Source: JADHLJ01 sp038118725 (GTDB lineage: Bacteria; Pseudomonadota; Alphaproteobacteria; Thalassobaculales; Thalassobaculaceae). From it: DNA of 64,000 bases. The notes below the pieces were generated by a model. The model worked only from the letters and a program-made list of their open reading frames with translations, did not search any database and had not been told where the DNA came from. Below, piece after piece: positions 1-9,208 of the stretch; within the stretch, counting starts at the first letter, position 1; each line of letters opens with the position of its first letter. The DNA is taken from NCBI GenBank assembly GCA_038118725.1, contig JAYOIK010000017.1:1-64000 (forward strand), in the 5' to 3' direction. Both the position numbers and the translations under genes were made by a program.

Positions 1-127
1 CGTGTTTTCTAACATAATTCGAAAATATAAAAGAAATTTCCTCAAAAATTTATATAAATATGTATGTAATTTTCAAAAAAACGATAATTTATTTAAATTG
101 AGTAATTTATATGGGGGTTTTATTATT
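1..127. other. AT-rich non-coding stretch at window edge
   Basis: This stretch is strikingly AT-rich compared with everything after about 1480, with long runs of A and T and no open frame of useful length. It lies just beyond the stop codon of the surface-carbohydrate gene at 128. It may be the downstream intergenic DNA of a horizontally exchanged glycan locus that continues outside the window. I see no recognisable terminator hairpin or RNA gene in it. Confidence 0.6.
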
Positions 128-1477
128 TTATTCAGAATAATTATTTTGTGCTTCAACTTTATACACCCCCCACCGTAAATCCTTGACAGTCGGCATCGTT
201 TTGTAGCCTAGCGTTGTTGCCATGTCTCGCACGATACTGTTGAAGGTCTCTGGATCAACATACGCATTGTCGTGTGTCTGGGCATCGACCACATCGGACA
301 TCGCCTGATCGACCGATTCGCTGATCGGTGAAATCTCTGGCGGCTCCGGAGTGTTGAGAAGAGCGTTTGACATTGCGACCGCTATTTTTTGAAAGGCGTA
401 TTGCACATCATCGATCAGCACATAGCATGCGAGGCGTTCGATCTTGTCCGCCTTATTCGCCCCATACTCTGGCGCTTCTCCGCAATCAAACCGACGTATC
501 GCTTCAATTAATTCGTCCACGGTTGAGACAGAAGGGTTGATTCGATTTGAAACAACGTCCGCGAACGGTCCCACGGGCTGTGGATGATGGGATAGGCTGA
601 TGGTTGGAGTTCCAAGGATGGCGGCTTCCAAACCCGTCGTGCATCCCGTCTGAACAAGCAGATCCGCGGCCATGATCCACTCTTGAGGGTCCGTTCCAGT
701 GACCACCTCCATGTTTTTGGTTTCCGACGCGAGGTCCCGATACACCGTCTCGCGCTCCGACGGGTGGGGACGGAGCACAATCCGGCGCTCGGGAAACACG
801 CGACTCATTGAACGAACAAAGGATTTGATTGCGAGCACGTTGTTGCGATCGTGGTTTAGGTGGTTCTCCAGGAGCTCGAGATCCGCCGGCGCGGAGGGGT
901 CTATATACCCAATTTGAATAAGCGCCTCCTTGTAGCGATCCAGATTCCTCTCCTTGCTGTTCGTGCCGCCGGAGTTGGTATTCACCAGTATAAAGGGTCC
1001 GAACCTATGTCGAATTTCCTCCACTTTCTCGCCAAGAGCATCGGTGAATGGAGGGCGAAGTAAGTCCACGCGGACATTGCCGGTGGTCTCGAGCTGATCG
1101 ACGGAAAACTCCCTTTGCGACCGTAATGTTTCTTTATGTACGGCGCCTTGGCAAAAAACCTTGTGGAAAATGGAATGCGCATCCTTCCAGCAATCTTGAG
1201 CAATCAATTGTTCGTTCGAGTTCCCTAGGGCTTCCTCGTCTGTCGCAACAGGCAAAAATCCCATCTTTTTAATTTCACGACCAATATCAGTTTGTACTTT
1301 ATTGATACCCTTGAAACACATCAGCCCACGTGGGAACTGAGAAGAGTAAGAAAGCAACGCTCTGTCTGTTCCGATTACCGTGGTTATCCCGATCCGACTT
1401 AGTTCCAGCGCAATCAAGGTTTTAGCCTTAAGTTCCCGTATTTTCTTTTCTATCGGGAGATAGACGATGCGGTGCAT
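128..1477 (-). CDS. Surface carbohydrate biosynthesis protein, GT-B-like
   Basis: This 449-residue protein resembles bacterial surface-polysaccharide biosynthesis proteins with a GT-B-like fold related to CDP-glycerol glycerophosphotransferases. Supporting motifs are RPHPSE at about residues 236-241, the TGNVRVDLLRP segment near 132-142, VNTN near 164-167, and GCTTGLEAAILGTPTIS near 278-294, which looks like a nucleotide-sugar binding loop. A signal peptide and membrane segments are absent, so it is likely cytoplasmic. The start is supported by AGGGGGC a few bases upstream of the ATG. GC content is visibly lower than in the following genes and the DNA beyond its stop is very AT-rich, which fits a laterally acquired glycan locus. 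The substrate cannot be told. Confidence 0.6.
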   Translation of the reverse strand: MHRIVYLPIEKKIRELKAKTLIALELSRIGITTVIGTDRALLSYSSQFPRGLMCFKGINKVQTDIGREIKKMGFLPVATDEEALGNSNEQLIAQDCWKDAHSIFHKVFCQGAVHKETLRSQREFSVDQLETTGNVRVDLLRPPFTDALGEKVEEIRHRFGPFILVNTNSGGTNSKERNLDRYKEALIQIGYIDPSAPADLELLENHLNHDRNNVLAIKSFVRSMSRVFPERRIVLRPHPSERETVYRDLASETKNMEVVTGTDPQEWIMAADLLVQTGCTTGLEAAILGTPTISLSHHPQPVGPFADVVSNRINPSVSTVDELIEAIRRFDCGEAPEYGANKADKIERLACYVLIDDVQYAFQKIAVAMSNALLNTPEPPEISPISESVDQAMSDVVDAQTHDNAYVDPETFNSIVRDMATTLGYKTMPTVKDLRWGVYKVEAQNNYSE

Positions 1478-1999
1478 TTAAGCCCCCTGCGAGGTACCGA
1501 AATGGAGGGCGTATTCCAAAACGGCTAAGCGACGCGGTTTTATTCAGTTCGATGGTCCGGATGCCAACATGCCCTCGGCGCGCCTAACAGAGACGGCCAT
1601 TTTTCGCCGTTCGAGCGATCAGACCTGTTTGGTGGCAGCTTTGAGCATCTCCGCGTTCACGTCAATCTACCGTCGCGGCGTCCCCAAATGCCTATGCCGG
1701 CCAAGGTCATGATGGCCTTCGGACCAACGCGGGCATGCGACACTTGCTGATCAATGAGCTAAGGCCGGAATCGCCGGGGGCATCCTCGATTCCCGCCTTC
1801 TAAAACAGGTGTGGCGAGCGTGCCTGTGGGCTTTGATGACAGCCAGCGATCGTTTGAATTCTTGGGGCCCTAGGAAAATCATTAGCGGAAAGATAGGTCG
1901 TTGGGTGGGCGTGGCGTGCTCCTCTTCCCACTTGTTCTCGTTTCCATGGACAGCCTACTCTTTGTCTCGTTTGGGTCATTTCTGGCGGGGAGGAAGCCG
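1478..1999. other. 522-bp region without a supportable gene
   Basis: I read this stretch in all frames and found only short, stop-interrupted frames with no recognisable family. GC content climbs across it towards the level of the rest of the window, so it may be the junction between an exchanged glycan region and the core chromosome, and could hold decayed coding sequence. The promoter of the following Rieske gene presumably lies near its right end. Confidence 0.45.
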
Positions 2000-3154
2000 A
2001 TGCTATTACAGCCGACAAGAACGGACATGTTGGACCCGGCGCTCTACGAGGCGGTGCGCCGACCAGCGGAGCAGGCGTCTCCGCTGCCGAACTGGTGTTA
2101 CACCTCCGACGAGTTTTATGCCCTGGAGATCGAGCATATCTTCAAGAAGGCCTGGAACTATGTCGGCCACGCTTCCCAGATTCCAAATCCAGGGGATTTT
2201 TTCGCCCACGAGATAACCGGCATGCCGATCCTGATCGTGCACGGGATGGATGGAACGATACGGGCTTTTCACAACGCTTGCCGCCATCGCGGCGCGCCGA
2301 TCGCGTCGGGCGAGGGCAATTGTAAGCGCTTCACTTGCCCCTACCATTCCTGGACCTACAGGACGGATGGGAATTTGTTCGCCACCCCGATGATCGAGGA
2401 GGACGATAATCTAAGGCATGCCGATCTCGGCCTGCTTCCGGTTCGCATGGAACGTTGGCACGGGTTCCTGTTCGTCACCTTCGATGATGGCGCGGCGCTG
2501 TTGATGGAGTGGCTCGGCGATCTTCCCGGGAACTGCGCGGGTTACGGGCCGGAGAACCTTGTCTGTACCCGCCGGGTGCACTGGGATGTCGGGGCGAATT
2601 GGAAGCTGCATTTCGAAAACTTCAACGACTCCCTGCATATTCCCTTTATTCATGGGGGAACGCTTAACCGCCAGAAGGTCTCTGGACGCAAACGCTCCAC
2701 CCATGAGGAGATCCAGGGCCAGATCATCACCCATTTCACCGAGCACGAAGGCAGCAGGGGCCTGATCCACGGCACCACCGGTTTCGAGCCAATCTCGACC
2801 TTGAGCGGGCGCTATACCAAGGGCACCTACTATCCCTGCATCCTGCCGGGCACGATGATGGGATGGACCATCGACTGTATGTGGATCTTCGAGCTACATC
2901 CGACCGGCCCTCGGAGCGTGCGCGTGGTCGGGGCCTCGTTTTTTCCGGAGGACCGGACGCGGCGAGACGACTTCGAGGAGATCGCGCGAAACTACTACGA
3001 ACGCATGGACGCGATTCTGCCGGAGGATAATGACGCGGTGGAGATGCAGCAGAGTGGCCTGCGGGTGCCTGTCCAGGCGGCGTCGAAATTCACTCACATG
3101 GAAACGCTTTGCCATGCCTTCGACAGTTGGATCGTCGATCAGGTGCTGGCGTGA
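2000..3154 (+). CDS. Rieske [2Fe-2S] aromatic-ring hydroxylating oxygenase, alpha subunit
   Basis: This 384-residue protein is a Rieske non-haem iron oxygenase of the ring-hydroxylating or demethylase class, which uses O2 and electrons from a reductase to oxidise aromatic or quaternary-ammonium substrates. The Rieske cluster ligands are C94-x-H96 and C113-x2-H116. The mononuclear iron site is visible as ENFNDSLHIPFIH (His213 and His218) with a likely third ligand in the EDNDAVE stretch near 342-348. The ATG at 2000 is chosen over longer in-frame starts because GGAGG sits 6-7 bases upstream. No reductase or ferredoxin gene is adjacent, so the electron donor must be encoded elsewhere. The substrate is unknown. 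Confidence 0.8.
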   Translation: MLLQPTRTDMLDPALYEAVRRPAEQASPLPNWCYTSDEFYALEIEHIFKKAWNYVGHASQIPNPGDFFAHEITGMPILIVHGMDGTIRAFHNACRHRGAPIASGEGNCKRFTCPYHSWTYRTDGNLFATPMIEEDDNLRHADLGLLPVRMERWHGFLFVTFDDGAALLMEWLGDLPGNCAGYGPENLVCTRRVHWDVGANWKLHFENFNDSLHIPFIHGGTLNRQKVSGRKRSTHEEIQGQIITHFTEHEGSRGLIHGTTGFEPISTLSGRYTKGTYYPCILPGTMMGWTIDCMWIFELHPTGPRSVRVVGASFFPEDRTRRDDFEEIARNYYERMDAILPEDNDAVEMQQSGLRVPVQAASKFTHMETLCHAFDSWIVDQVLA

Positions 3155-3262
3155 GGGGTATCGAGGTGGATCTCGCCGTGATCCCGAGCGGCGGTTGACC
3201 TTGGCTTCGTCAGACGCCAAAGTCGCCGGCTTGATCATAAAACCATCCCGTGGGCCTGAAGC

Positions 3263-4003
3263 GTGAGCATCTGGGGCAAGATCATTGGCGGCGCGGCCGG
3301 GCTCGCGCTCGGTGGACCGATCGGCGCGTTGTTGGGCGCGGTGGCCGGCCATGCCGTCGACAAGATGACCGGCGAGGAGGCCAGCGGTCCGATTGACGAG
3401 ACCGCGTCGACCCGCAAGGTCGCCTTCACCATCGGCGTGATCGTGCTTTCCGCCAAGATGGCAAAGGCCGACGGCGTGGTGACCAAGGACGAGATCGCCG
3501 CGTTTCGCGAGGTCTTTCATGTCCCGGACGACGAGACCCGGAATGTCGGCCGGGTCTGGGATCAGGCTCGCAAGGATGTCGCCGGGTTCGAGCTCTACGC
3601 GCAGCAGATCGCCAAGCTGTTTAACCCAGGCTCTCCGGTCCTCGAGGAACTTCTCGGCAGCTTGCTGCATATCGCCAAGGCCGATGGCGTGGTGCATGAG
3701 AACGAGCTCGCCTATCTCGAGCGCGTGGCCGAGATCTTCGGGATCGACGAACTCGCGTTTCAGCGCCTGTTGTCGGTTCATGGGGCGGCGACCGGGAACG
3801 ACCCCTACGGCGTGTTGGGCGTGAAGCCGGGCGCGAGTGATGACGAGATAAAGTCGGTTTACCGCAAACTGATACGGGAAAATCACCCCGACCGGCTTAT
3901 CGCCGAGGGCATGCCCGAGGAATTCGTGCGCCAGGCCAACGAGAAGATGGCCGCGATCAACGCCGCCTATGATGATATCCGCAAGGCCCGCGGCATGAAC
4001 TGA
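3263..4003 (+). CDS. TerB/DnaJ-domain protein, DjlA-like
   Basis: This 246-residue protein has three parts: a glycine-rich hydrophobic N-terminus (about 8-30) that could insert in or associate with the membrane, a TerB-like helical domain (about 53-165) with two acidic AKADGVV repeats, and a C-terminal J domain (about 179-244) carrying the HPD motif at 208-210 that stimulates the DnaK ATPase. This order is that of DjlA-type co-chaperones. The GTG start at 3263 has only a weak ribosome-binding site. It occupies the place directly upstream of imuB where imuA is often found, but it is not related to ImuA. Confidence 0.75.
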   Translation: MSIWGKIIGGAAGLALGGPIGALLGAVAGHAVDKMTGEEASGPIDETASTRKVAFTIGVIVLSAKMAKADGVVTKDEIAAFREVFHVPDDETRNVGRVWDQARKDVAGFELYAQQIAKLFNPGSPVLEELLGSLLHIAKADGVVHENELAYLERVAEIFGIDELAFQRLLSVHGAATGNDPYGVLGVKPGASDDEIKSVYRKLIRENHPDRLIAEGMPEEFVRQANEKMAAINAAYDDIRKARGMN

Positions 4004-4058
4004 CGGGGCGGCTTGGTTCTAAATATTGCGCGTGATTAACCCGCGTGACCGTATGGGC

Positions 4059-4087
4059 TTGCGCGGCGAAGCGATGTTCGATATAAA
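4059..4087 (+). promoter_or_regulatory. Predicted sigma-70 promoter of imuB-dnaE2
   Basis: TTGCGC at 4059-4064 and TATAAA at 4082-4087 are separated by exactly 17 bases. A start point about seven bases after the -10 element would fall on or beside the imuB ATG at 4094, so the transcript may be leaderless or have a very short leader. This is read by eye from the sequence and is not experimentally supported. Confidence 0.55.
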
Positions 4088-4093
4088 TTCTTC

Positions 4094-5686
4094 ATGAGAA
4101 CAAAACGAGAACAAAATTCAGCGCGGCGTATCCTCCACCTTTGGCTGCCCTATCTTTCGGTTGAGCGTTATCGGCGGGAAGCGGGGGGCGAGGCCGGAGA
4201 GCGGGCCCTGGTGCTCGCGCGGGACGAGCATGCCCGACGGGTGGTCGCCGGCCTGTGCCCCTTGGCGTCGACGGCGGGGATCGCGGTTGGCCGGTCGGTA
4301 ACCGATGCGCTGGCGTTGGAGCCGTCCCTGTTGGTGGCGAGTGTCGACCCGACGGCGGACCGGGCGGCACTGGAGGCGTTGGCCGAGTGGTGTGGTCGCT
4401 ATACACCCCTGGTGGCGATTGATCCGGCGGGTGGTGAGATCGGCGATGGCGGGCTTTGGCTCGACATCACGGGATGCGCGCATCTGTTCGGCGGTGAGGC
4501 GGCGCTTTTGGATGATCTGGTGAACCGGCTGTCCGGACAGGGGTGGAGCGGTCGGGCGGCGATCGCCGATACGCCGGGAGCGGCTTGGGCGCTGGCGCGT
4601 TTCGGCAGCCGGACGACGCAAGTGATCGCGCCCAGTGGGCAAGGAGCGGCGCTGGCGCGCTTGCCGCTCGCGGCCCTGCGCCTGCCTCCGGCGGCGGTGG
4701 AGGGCTTGGAGCGGGTCGGTCTGCGTCGGGTCGATGCCTTGATCCCGGTTGCCCGCTCGCCGCTCACCGCGCGTTTCGGGGCGGTGGTGGCGCTGCGTCT
4801 CGACCAGGCCCTGGGACTGGCGCCGGAGCCGATTTCGCCCCGGGCGCCAGTGTATCCTCATCGGGTCCGCCTGAGCTTGCCGGAGCCGATCGCCACGACT
4901 GATGACATTGCCCTGGCGAGCCAGCGGCTACTGGCGCGTCTGATCGAACGCCTGGAGCGTGAGCATCGCGGCGCGCGGCGCCTACGTCTGGCGTTCTATC
5001 GGGTCGACGGCTCGGTCCGGCAACTGACCATTGGCACCAGCCGGCCAAGCCGGGACGGTGCCGCTCTATTTCGTTTGTTCGCCGAGCATTTCGACAAGCT
5101 CGATCCGGGCTTCGGCATCGACGTGCTCACCCTCGAGGCGCTGGAACTGGACGTGGACGCGCCATCGCAGGCCGGGCTCGAGAACGGCTCCAGACGAAGC
5201 GCCGCCATGGCCGTCGATGCGTTGACCGATCGTCTGTCCAATCGCTTGGGCGCCCGGGCGGTTACCCGACCGGTGACGCGCGAAAGCCATGTTCCGGAAC
5301 GGGCCGAGACCTTCGTGCCCATCACCTTGTCCTCCGAGGAATATTGGGAGCCCTCTGGAACTCCCGCCGCGCCGAATTTCACGGGGATGTCGGGGCCGAA
5401 CCGCCCGGCGCGCCTGCTGCGCCGTCCGGAGCGGGTTGAGGCTATGGCTCTGTTGCCGGACCATCCGCCGGCTCGCTTCCAGTGGCGCGGGGCCGAGGTG
5501 CGGGTTGGCCGGGCCAGCGGTCCGGAGCGTCTGGCGCCGGAATGGTGGAGCGACCAGCCGCGGCACGCCACGCGGGATTACTTCCGGCTCGAGGATATCG
5601 AGGGAAGACGCTATTGGCTGTTTCGCGAGGGGCTCGCCGAACGGGGCGAGGCGCCGGTCTGGTATCTGCACGGGTTGTTCGCGTGA
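4094..5686 (+). CDS. imuB: ImuB, non-catalytic Y-family polymerase-like protein
   Basis: ImuB is the Y-family-like partner that links DnaE2 to the beta clamp during damage-induced mutagenesis. The 530-residue product has the typical ImuB start (RRILHLWLP near residues 11-19), where active Y-family polymerases would have catalytic aspartates, and the typical ImuB C-terminal domain ending with a WYLHGLF-like segment. The catalytic acidic motifs of DinB/UmuC are absent, as expected. No other start codon lies between the ATG at 4094 and the conserved N-terminus. It precedes dnaE2 by 21 bases and is probably co-transcribed with it. Regulation by LexA is predicted from the operator at the start of the gene. 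The usual partner imuA is not next to it. Confidence 0.9.
   Translation: MRTKREQNSARRILHLWLPYLSVERYRREAGGEAGERALVLARDEHARRVVAGLCPLASTAGIAVGRSVTDALALEPSLLVASVDPTADRAALEALAEWCGRYTPLVAIDPAGGEIGDGGLWLDITGCAHLFGGEAALLDDLVNRLSGQGWSGRAAIADTPGAAWALARFGSRTTQVIAPSGQGAALARLPLAALRLPPAAVEGLERVGLRRVDALIPVARSPLTARFGAVVALRLDQALGLAPEPISPRAPVYPHRVRLSLPEPIATTDDIALASQRLLARLIERLEREHRGARRLRLAFYRVDGSVRQLTIGTSRPSRDGAALFRLFAEHFDKLDPGFGIDVLTLEALELDVDAPSQAGLENGSRRSAAMAVDALTDRLSNRLGARAVTRPVTRESHVPERAETFVPITLSSEEYWEPSGTPAAPNFTGMSGPNRPARLLRRPERVEAMALLPDHPPARFQWRGAEVRVGRASGPERLAPEWWSDQPRHATRDYFRLEDIEGRRYWLFREGLAERGEAPVWYLHGLFA
4098..4112. promoter_or_regulatory. LexA (SOS) box
   Basis: GAAC-AAAACGA-GAAC is a perfect match to the alphaproteobacterial LexA operator GAAC-N7-GAAC (GTTC-N7-GTTC on the other strand). 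It begins four bases into the imuB reading frame and lies immediately downstream of the predicted -10 element, so bound LexA would block initiation of the mutagenesis pair until DNA damage. Confidence 0.75.
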
Positions 5687-5707
5687 GCGGCGGGGCGAAG
5701 TGGCGGC

Positions 5708-8700
5708 ATGACCGACTACGCGGAACTCCAGGTCACCAGTAACTTCAGCTTCCTGCGCGGCGGCGCGCATCCCGAGGAACTGGTCGAGACCGCCGCCGCG
5801 CTGGGGTATCGGGCGATCGCGATCACCGATATCAACAGCCTCGCCGGCGTGGTGCGCGCCCATATGGCCGCCAAGATCGCCGGCATTCGCGTCATCACCG
5901 GCGCTCGCCTTGACCTCGAGGATGGCGCCAGTCTGCTCTGTCTGCCGACCGACCGGGCCGCCTATGGCCGATTGACACGGTTGTTGACCTTGGGCAAGCG
6001 CCGGGCCGGAAAGGCGGAATGCCGGTTGACCCGCGCGGATGTTCGCGCGCATGGCGAGGGCCAGATACTCATCGTCGTGCCGCCGGATATGGCCGCGCGC
6101 GCGCGCGAGGATCATCCAAGTCATGACCATGACGGCGCTTCCCCTCTCCACGACTTCGCCGCCGAACTTGCCGCCGAACTTGCCGATTGGGTCCATTGTT
6201 TTCCCGACTCGGTCTATCTCGCGGCCAGTGTGCATTACCGGGGCGAGGACAAGGCGCGATTGGCGGTGCTCTCGGCGCTCGCCGAGCGAACCGGGGCGCC
6301 GTTGGTGGCCACCAATGACGTGCTCTATCACGTGCCCGAGCGCCGTCCGCTCCAGGACGTGCTGACCTGTATTCGAGAGCATTGCACGATCCGCTCCGCC
6401 GGTTTCCGGCTCGGCCCCAATGCCGAGCGTTACCTGAAGCCGCCGGCGGAGATGGCGCGGCTGTTTCGCGATCACCCGGACGCGATCGACCGGGGTATCG
6501 AGATCGCCGAGCGCTGTCGTTTCTCCCTGGATGATCTGCGCTACGAGTATCCCGACGCCTTGGCGGGCCCGGGCCGAACGGTCCAGGAAGAGTTGGCATA
6601 TCGGACCTGGCTTGGCGCCGAGGAGAGATACCCGCCCCGGAACCATCCGGAAGGTATTCCCGACAAGGTGAAGGCCCAGCTAGAACACGAGTTGGGGTTG
6701 ATCGCCAAGCTGGACTACGCGCCGTATTTTCTAACCGTTTACGACATGGTCCGCTTCGCCCGCTCGCGGGGCATCCTGTGCCAGGGGCGAGGGTCGGCGG
6801 CGAATTCGGCGGTGTGCTATTGCCTCGGCATCACCGCCGTCGACCCGGCGCGCTCCGACTTGCTGTTCGAGCGGTTCATCAGCGAGGAACGGGGCGAGCC
6901 ACCGGATATCGACGTCGATTTCGAGCATGAACGTCGCGAGGAAGTGATCCAGCATGTCTACGCGACTTATGGCCGGGAGCGGGCTGGGCTAGCGGCGACG
7001 GTGATTAGCTATAGGGCTCGGAGCGCGGTGCGCGAGGTCGGCAAGGCGATGGGGTTGTCGGCGGATGTGGTCGGCGCGCTGGCCAGCCAGGTCTGGGGCT
7101 GGCACGGCAACGGGGTTGACGACGCGCGGGTGCGGGAGATCGGTCTTGATCCGAGCGACCGGACCCTGCGGCTGACCCTGGACCTGACCCGGCAATTGAT
7201 CGGTTTCCCACGCCATCTCTCTCAGCATGTCGGCGGTTTCGTGATCACCCGGGGGCGGCTCGATGAGTTGGTGCCGATCGAGAACGCGGCGATGGAAGAC
7301 CGCACGGTGATCGAATGGGACAAGGACGATCTGGATGCCCTCGGTATCCTGAAGGTCGATGTTCTGGCGCTGGGCATGCTGTCCTGCGTGCGCAAGGGCT
7401 TCGATCTGATTCGCCGCCATCACCGGATCGACCTGGATCTCGCCACCGTGCCGTCCGAGGACCCGGCGGTATACGACATGCTGTGCAAGGGCGATTCCCT
7501 GGGCGTGTTCCAGGTCGAGAGCCGCGCCCAGATGGCGATGTTGCCCCGGCTGCGGCCGCGAAATTTCTATGACCTGGTGATCGAGGTGGCCATCGTCCGT
7601 CCGGGACCGATCCAGGGGGACATGGTGCACCCCTATCTCAGGCGGCGTAACGGCGACGAGGCGGTCGAGTTTCCCTCCGAGGAACTGCGCGAGGTGCTCG
7701 GCAAGACCCTCGGGGTGCCGCTATTCCAGGAGCAGGCGATGAAGATCGCCATCGTCGCCGCGGGGTTCACACCTTCCGAGGCGGATCAGCTTCGCCGAGC
7801 CATGGCGACCTTCAAGAAGACCGGTCGAATCGGGCTGTTCCAGACCAAGATGATCGAGGGCATGGTCGAGCGCGGTTATGACCGCGACTTCGCCGAACGA
7901 TGCTTTAAGCAGATCGAGGGCTTCGGCAATTACGGTTTTCCGGAGAGCCACGCCGCCAGCTTCGCGTTGCTGGTTTATGTGTCGAGCTGGATGAAATGCC
8001 ATACGCCCGCCGCCTTCGCCGCCGCGTTGCTGAACTCCCAGCCCATGGGTTTCTACGCGCCGGCCCAGATTGTCCGGGATGCCCGCGACCACGGCGTGAC
8101 GGTGCTGCCGCCGGACGTCAACCGGATCGGCTGGGACTGTGATCTGGAGCGGACCGAGAGCGGCGCGCTCGCCTTGCGGCTGGGGCTGCGTCAGATCAAG
8201 GGCTTGAAGCAAGAGGATGCCGGGCGTATCGCCGAGGCGCGCGCGGCGGGGACGCGGGATTACGCCGACCCGCGCGATCTGATGCGCCGGGCCGGGATCG
8301 GACCACCGGTTCTGGAGATTCTGGCCCGGGGAGACGCCTTCGCCTCGATGGGCTTGTCCAGGCGCCAGGCCTTTTGGGCGGTGCGTGGATTGGCGAGCGC
8401 GGCGCTGGAACCGGTGCGTTCGAGCGACGCGGGCTTGCCACTTTTCCTCGCCGCCGAGGCCCGTTCCGGCGAAGCGGTGCCTCGGGTGGAACCGGAAGTC
8501 ACGCTCCCGGTGGCGCCGCTCGGCGAGGAGGTGGTGGATGATTACAGCGCGCTGCGCCTGTCACTGAAGGCGCATCCGGTGAGCCTGCTGCACGACGGCT
8601 TGGCGAGCGATGGCCGCCAGACCTGCGCCCTGCTGGACCAACAGCGTGACGGCCTCCGGGTCCGGCTCGCCGGCCTGGTGCTGGTGCGCCAGCGACCGGG

Positions 8701-9133
8701 TACCGCCAAGGGCGTGATCTTCATTACCCTGGAGGACGAGACCGGGGTCGCCAATCTGGTGGTTTGGGCCGACAAGTTCGAGCGGTACCGACGGGTGGTA
8801 ATGACCGCCAAGCTGCTCGGCGTGACCGGGCGGGTACAACGCGAGGGTCGGGTGATCCACGTGGTGGTCGAGCAACTGGAGGATCTGACATCACGATTGG
8901 CGCATTTGACCGAGAGCGACCTGGACGCGGCTGGTTTCGAGGGCGCCATCGCCAATGCCGACGAGGTTCGCCGTCCGGGCCGCGATCCGAAAACGCCCGA
9001 GGGCCGCTCCGCGCAACCCGCCCCGCCGCGCCCAGGAGCTAAGGCCAGGCCGCTTCCCGTCTCGCAACCGCCACGCACTCACCCCCGCAATGTCAGAACC
9101 GACCTTAGAGTCGTCAGTCGGGATTTTCATTGA
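5708..9133 (+). CDS. dnaE2: Error-prone DNA polymerase DnaE2
   Basis: This 1141-residue C-family polymerase performs error-prone translesion synthesis in the ImuB-DnaE2 system. It has an N-terminal PHP domain (from about residue 3), the catalytic aspartates in PDIDVDF (D402 and D404) and KVDVLALG (D551), a helix-hairpin-helix region, and an OB fold near 990-1060. It ends with SRDFH, typical of DnaE2, and lacks the long tau-binding tail of replicative DnaE1. The gene follows imuB with 21 bases between them and presumably shares its LexA-controlled promoter. Length is normal for the family. Confidence 0.93.
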   Translation: MTDYAELQVTSNFSFLRGGAHPEELVETAAALGYRAIAITDINSLAGVVRAHMAAKIAGIRVITGARLDLEDGASLLCLPTDRAAYGRLTRLLTLGKRRAGKAECRLTRADVRAHGEGQILIVVPPDMAARAREDHPSHDHDGASPLHDFAAELAAELADWVHCFPDSVYLAASVHYRGEDKARLAVLSALAERTGAPLVATNDVLYHVPERRPLQDVLTCIREHCTIRSAGFRLGPNAERYLKPPAEMARLFRDHPDAIDRGIEIAERCRFSLDDLRYEYPDALAGPGRTVQEELAYRTWLGAEERYPPRNHPEGIPDKVKAQLEHELGLIAKLDYAPYFLTVYDMVRFARSRGILCQGRGSAANSAVCYCLGITAVDPARSDLLFERFISEERGEPPDIDVDFEHERREEVIQHVYATYGRERAGLAATVISYRARSAVREVGKAMGLSADVVGALASQVWGWHGNGVDDARVREIGLDPSDRTLRLTLDLTRQLIGFPRHLSQHVGGFVITRGRLDELVPIENAAMEDRTVIEWDKDDLDALGILKVDVLALGMLSCVRKGFDLIRRHHRIDLDLATVPSEDPAVYDMLCKGDSLGVFQVESRAQMAMLPRLRPRNFYDLVIEVAIVRPGPIQGDMVHPYLRRRNGDEAVEFPSEELREVLGKTLGVPLFQEQAMKIAIVAAGFTPSEADQLRRAMATFKKTGRIGLFQTKMIEGMVERGYDRDFAERCFKQIEGFGNYGFPESHAASFALLVYVSSWMKCHTPAAFAAALLNSQPMGFYAPAQIVRDARDHGVTVLPPDVNRIGWDCDLERTESGALALRLGLRQIKGLKQEDAGRIAEARAAGTRDYADPRDLMRRAGIGPPVLEILARGDAFASMGLSRRQAFWAVRGLASAALEPVRSSDAGLPLFLAAEARSGEAVPRVEPEVTLPVAPLGEEVVDDYSALRLSLKAHPVSLLHDGLASDGRQTCALLDQQRDGLRVRLAGLVLVRQRPGTAKGVIFITLEDETGVANLVVWADKFERYRRVVMTAKLLGVTGRVQREGRVIHVVVEQLEDLTSRLAHLTESDLDAAGFEGAIANADEVRRPGRDPKTPEGRSAQPAPPRPGAKARPLPVSQPPRTHPRNVRTDLRVVSRDFH

Positions 9134-9208
9134 AGAAGTTGGTTGTTTGCCCATCGAGGCCTGGTCGGCCATTCTGGGGCCGCGGTGGATATCGAAGGCG
9201 AAGGGCCA

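Noticed and set aside
1560..1800. Possible degraded transposase between the first two genes
   Set aside because: No frame gives a DDE, tyrosine or serine recombinase motif and no inverted repeats or target duplication were found.
2894..3886. 330-residue antisense frame across the Rieske and DnaJ genes
   Set aside because: Both plus-strand genes have clear motifs and this frame shows none.
5066..6646. 526-residue open frame on the minus strand across the imuB-dnaE2 junction
   Set aside because: It is antisense to two genes with clear catalytic or family motifs and has no recognisable domain; long antisense frames are common in GC-rich DNA.
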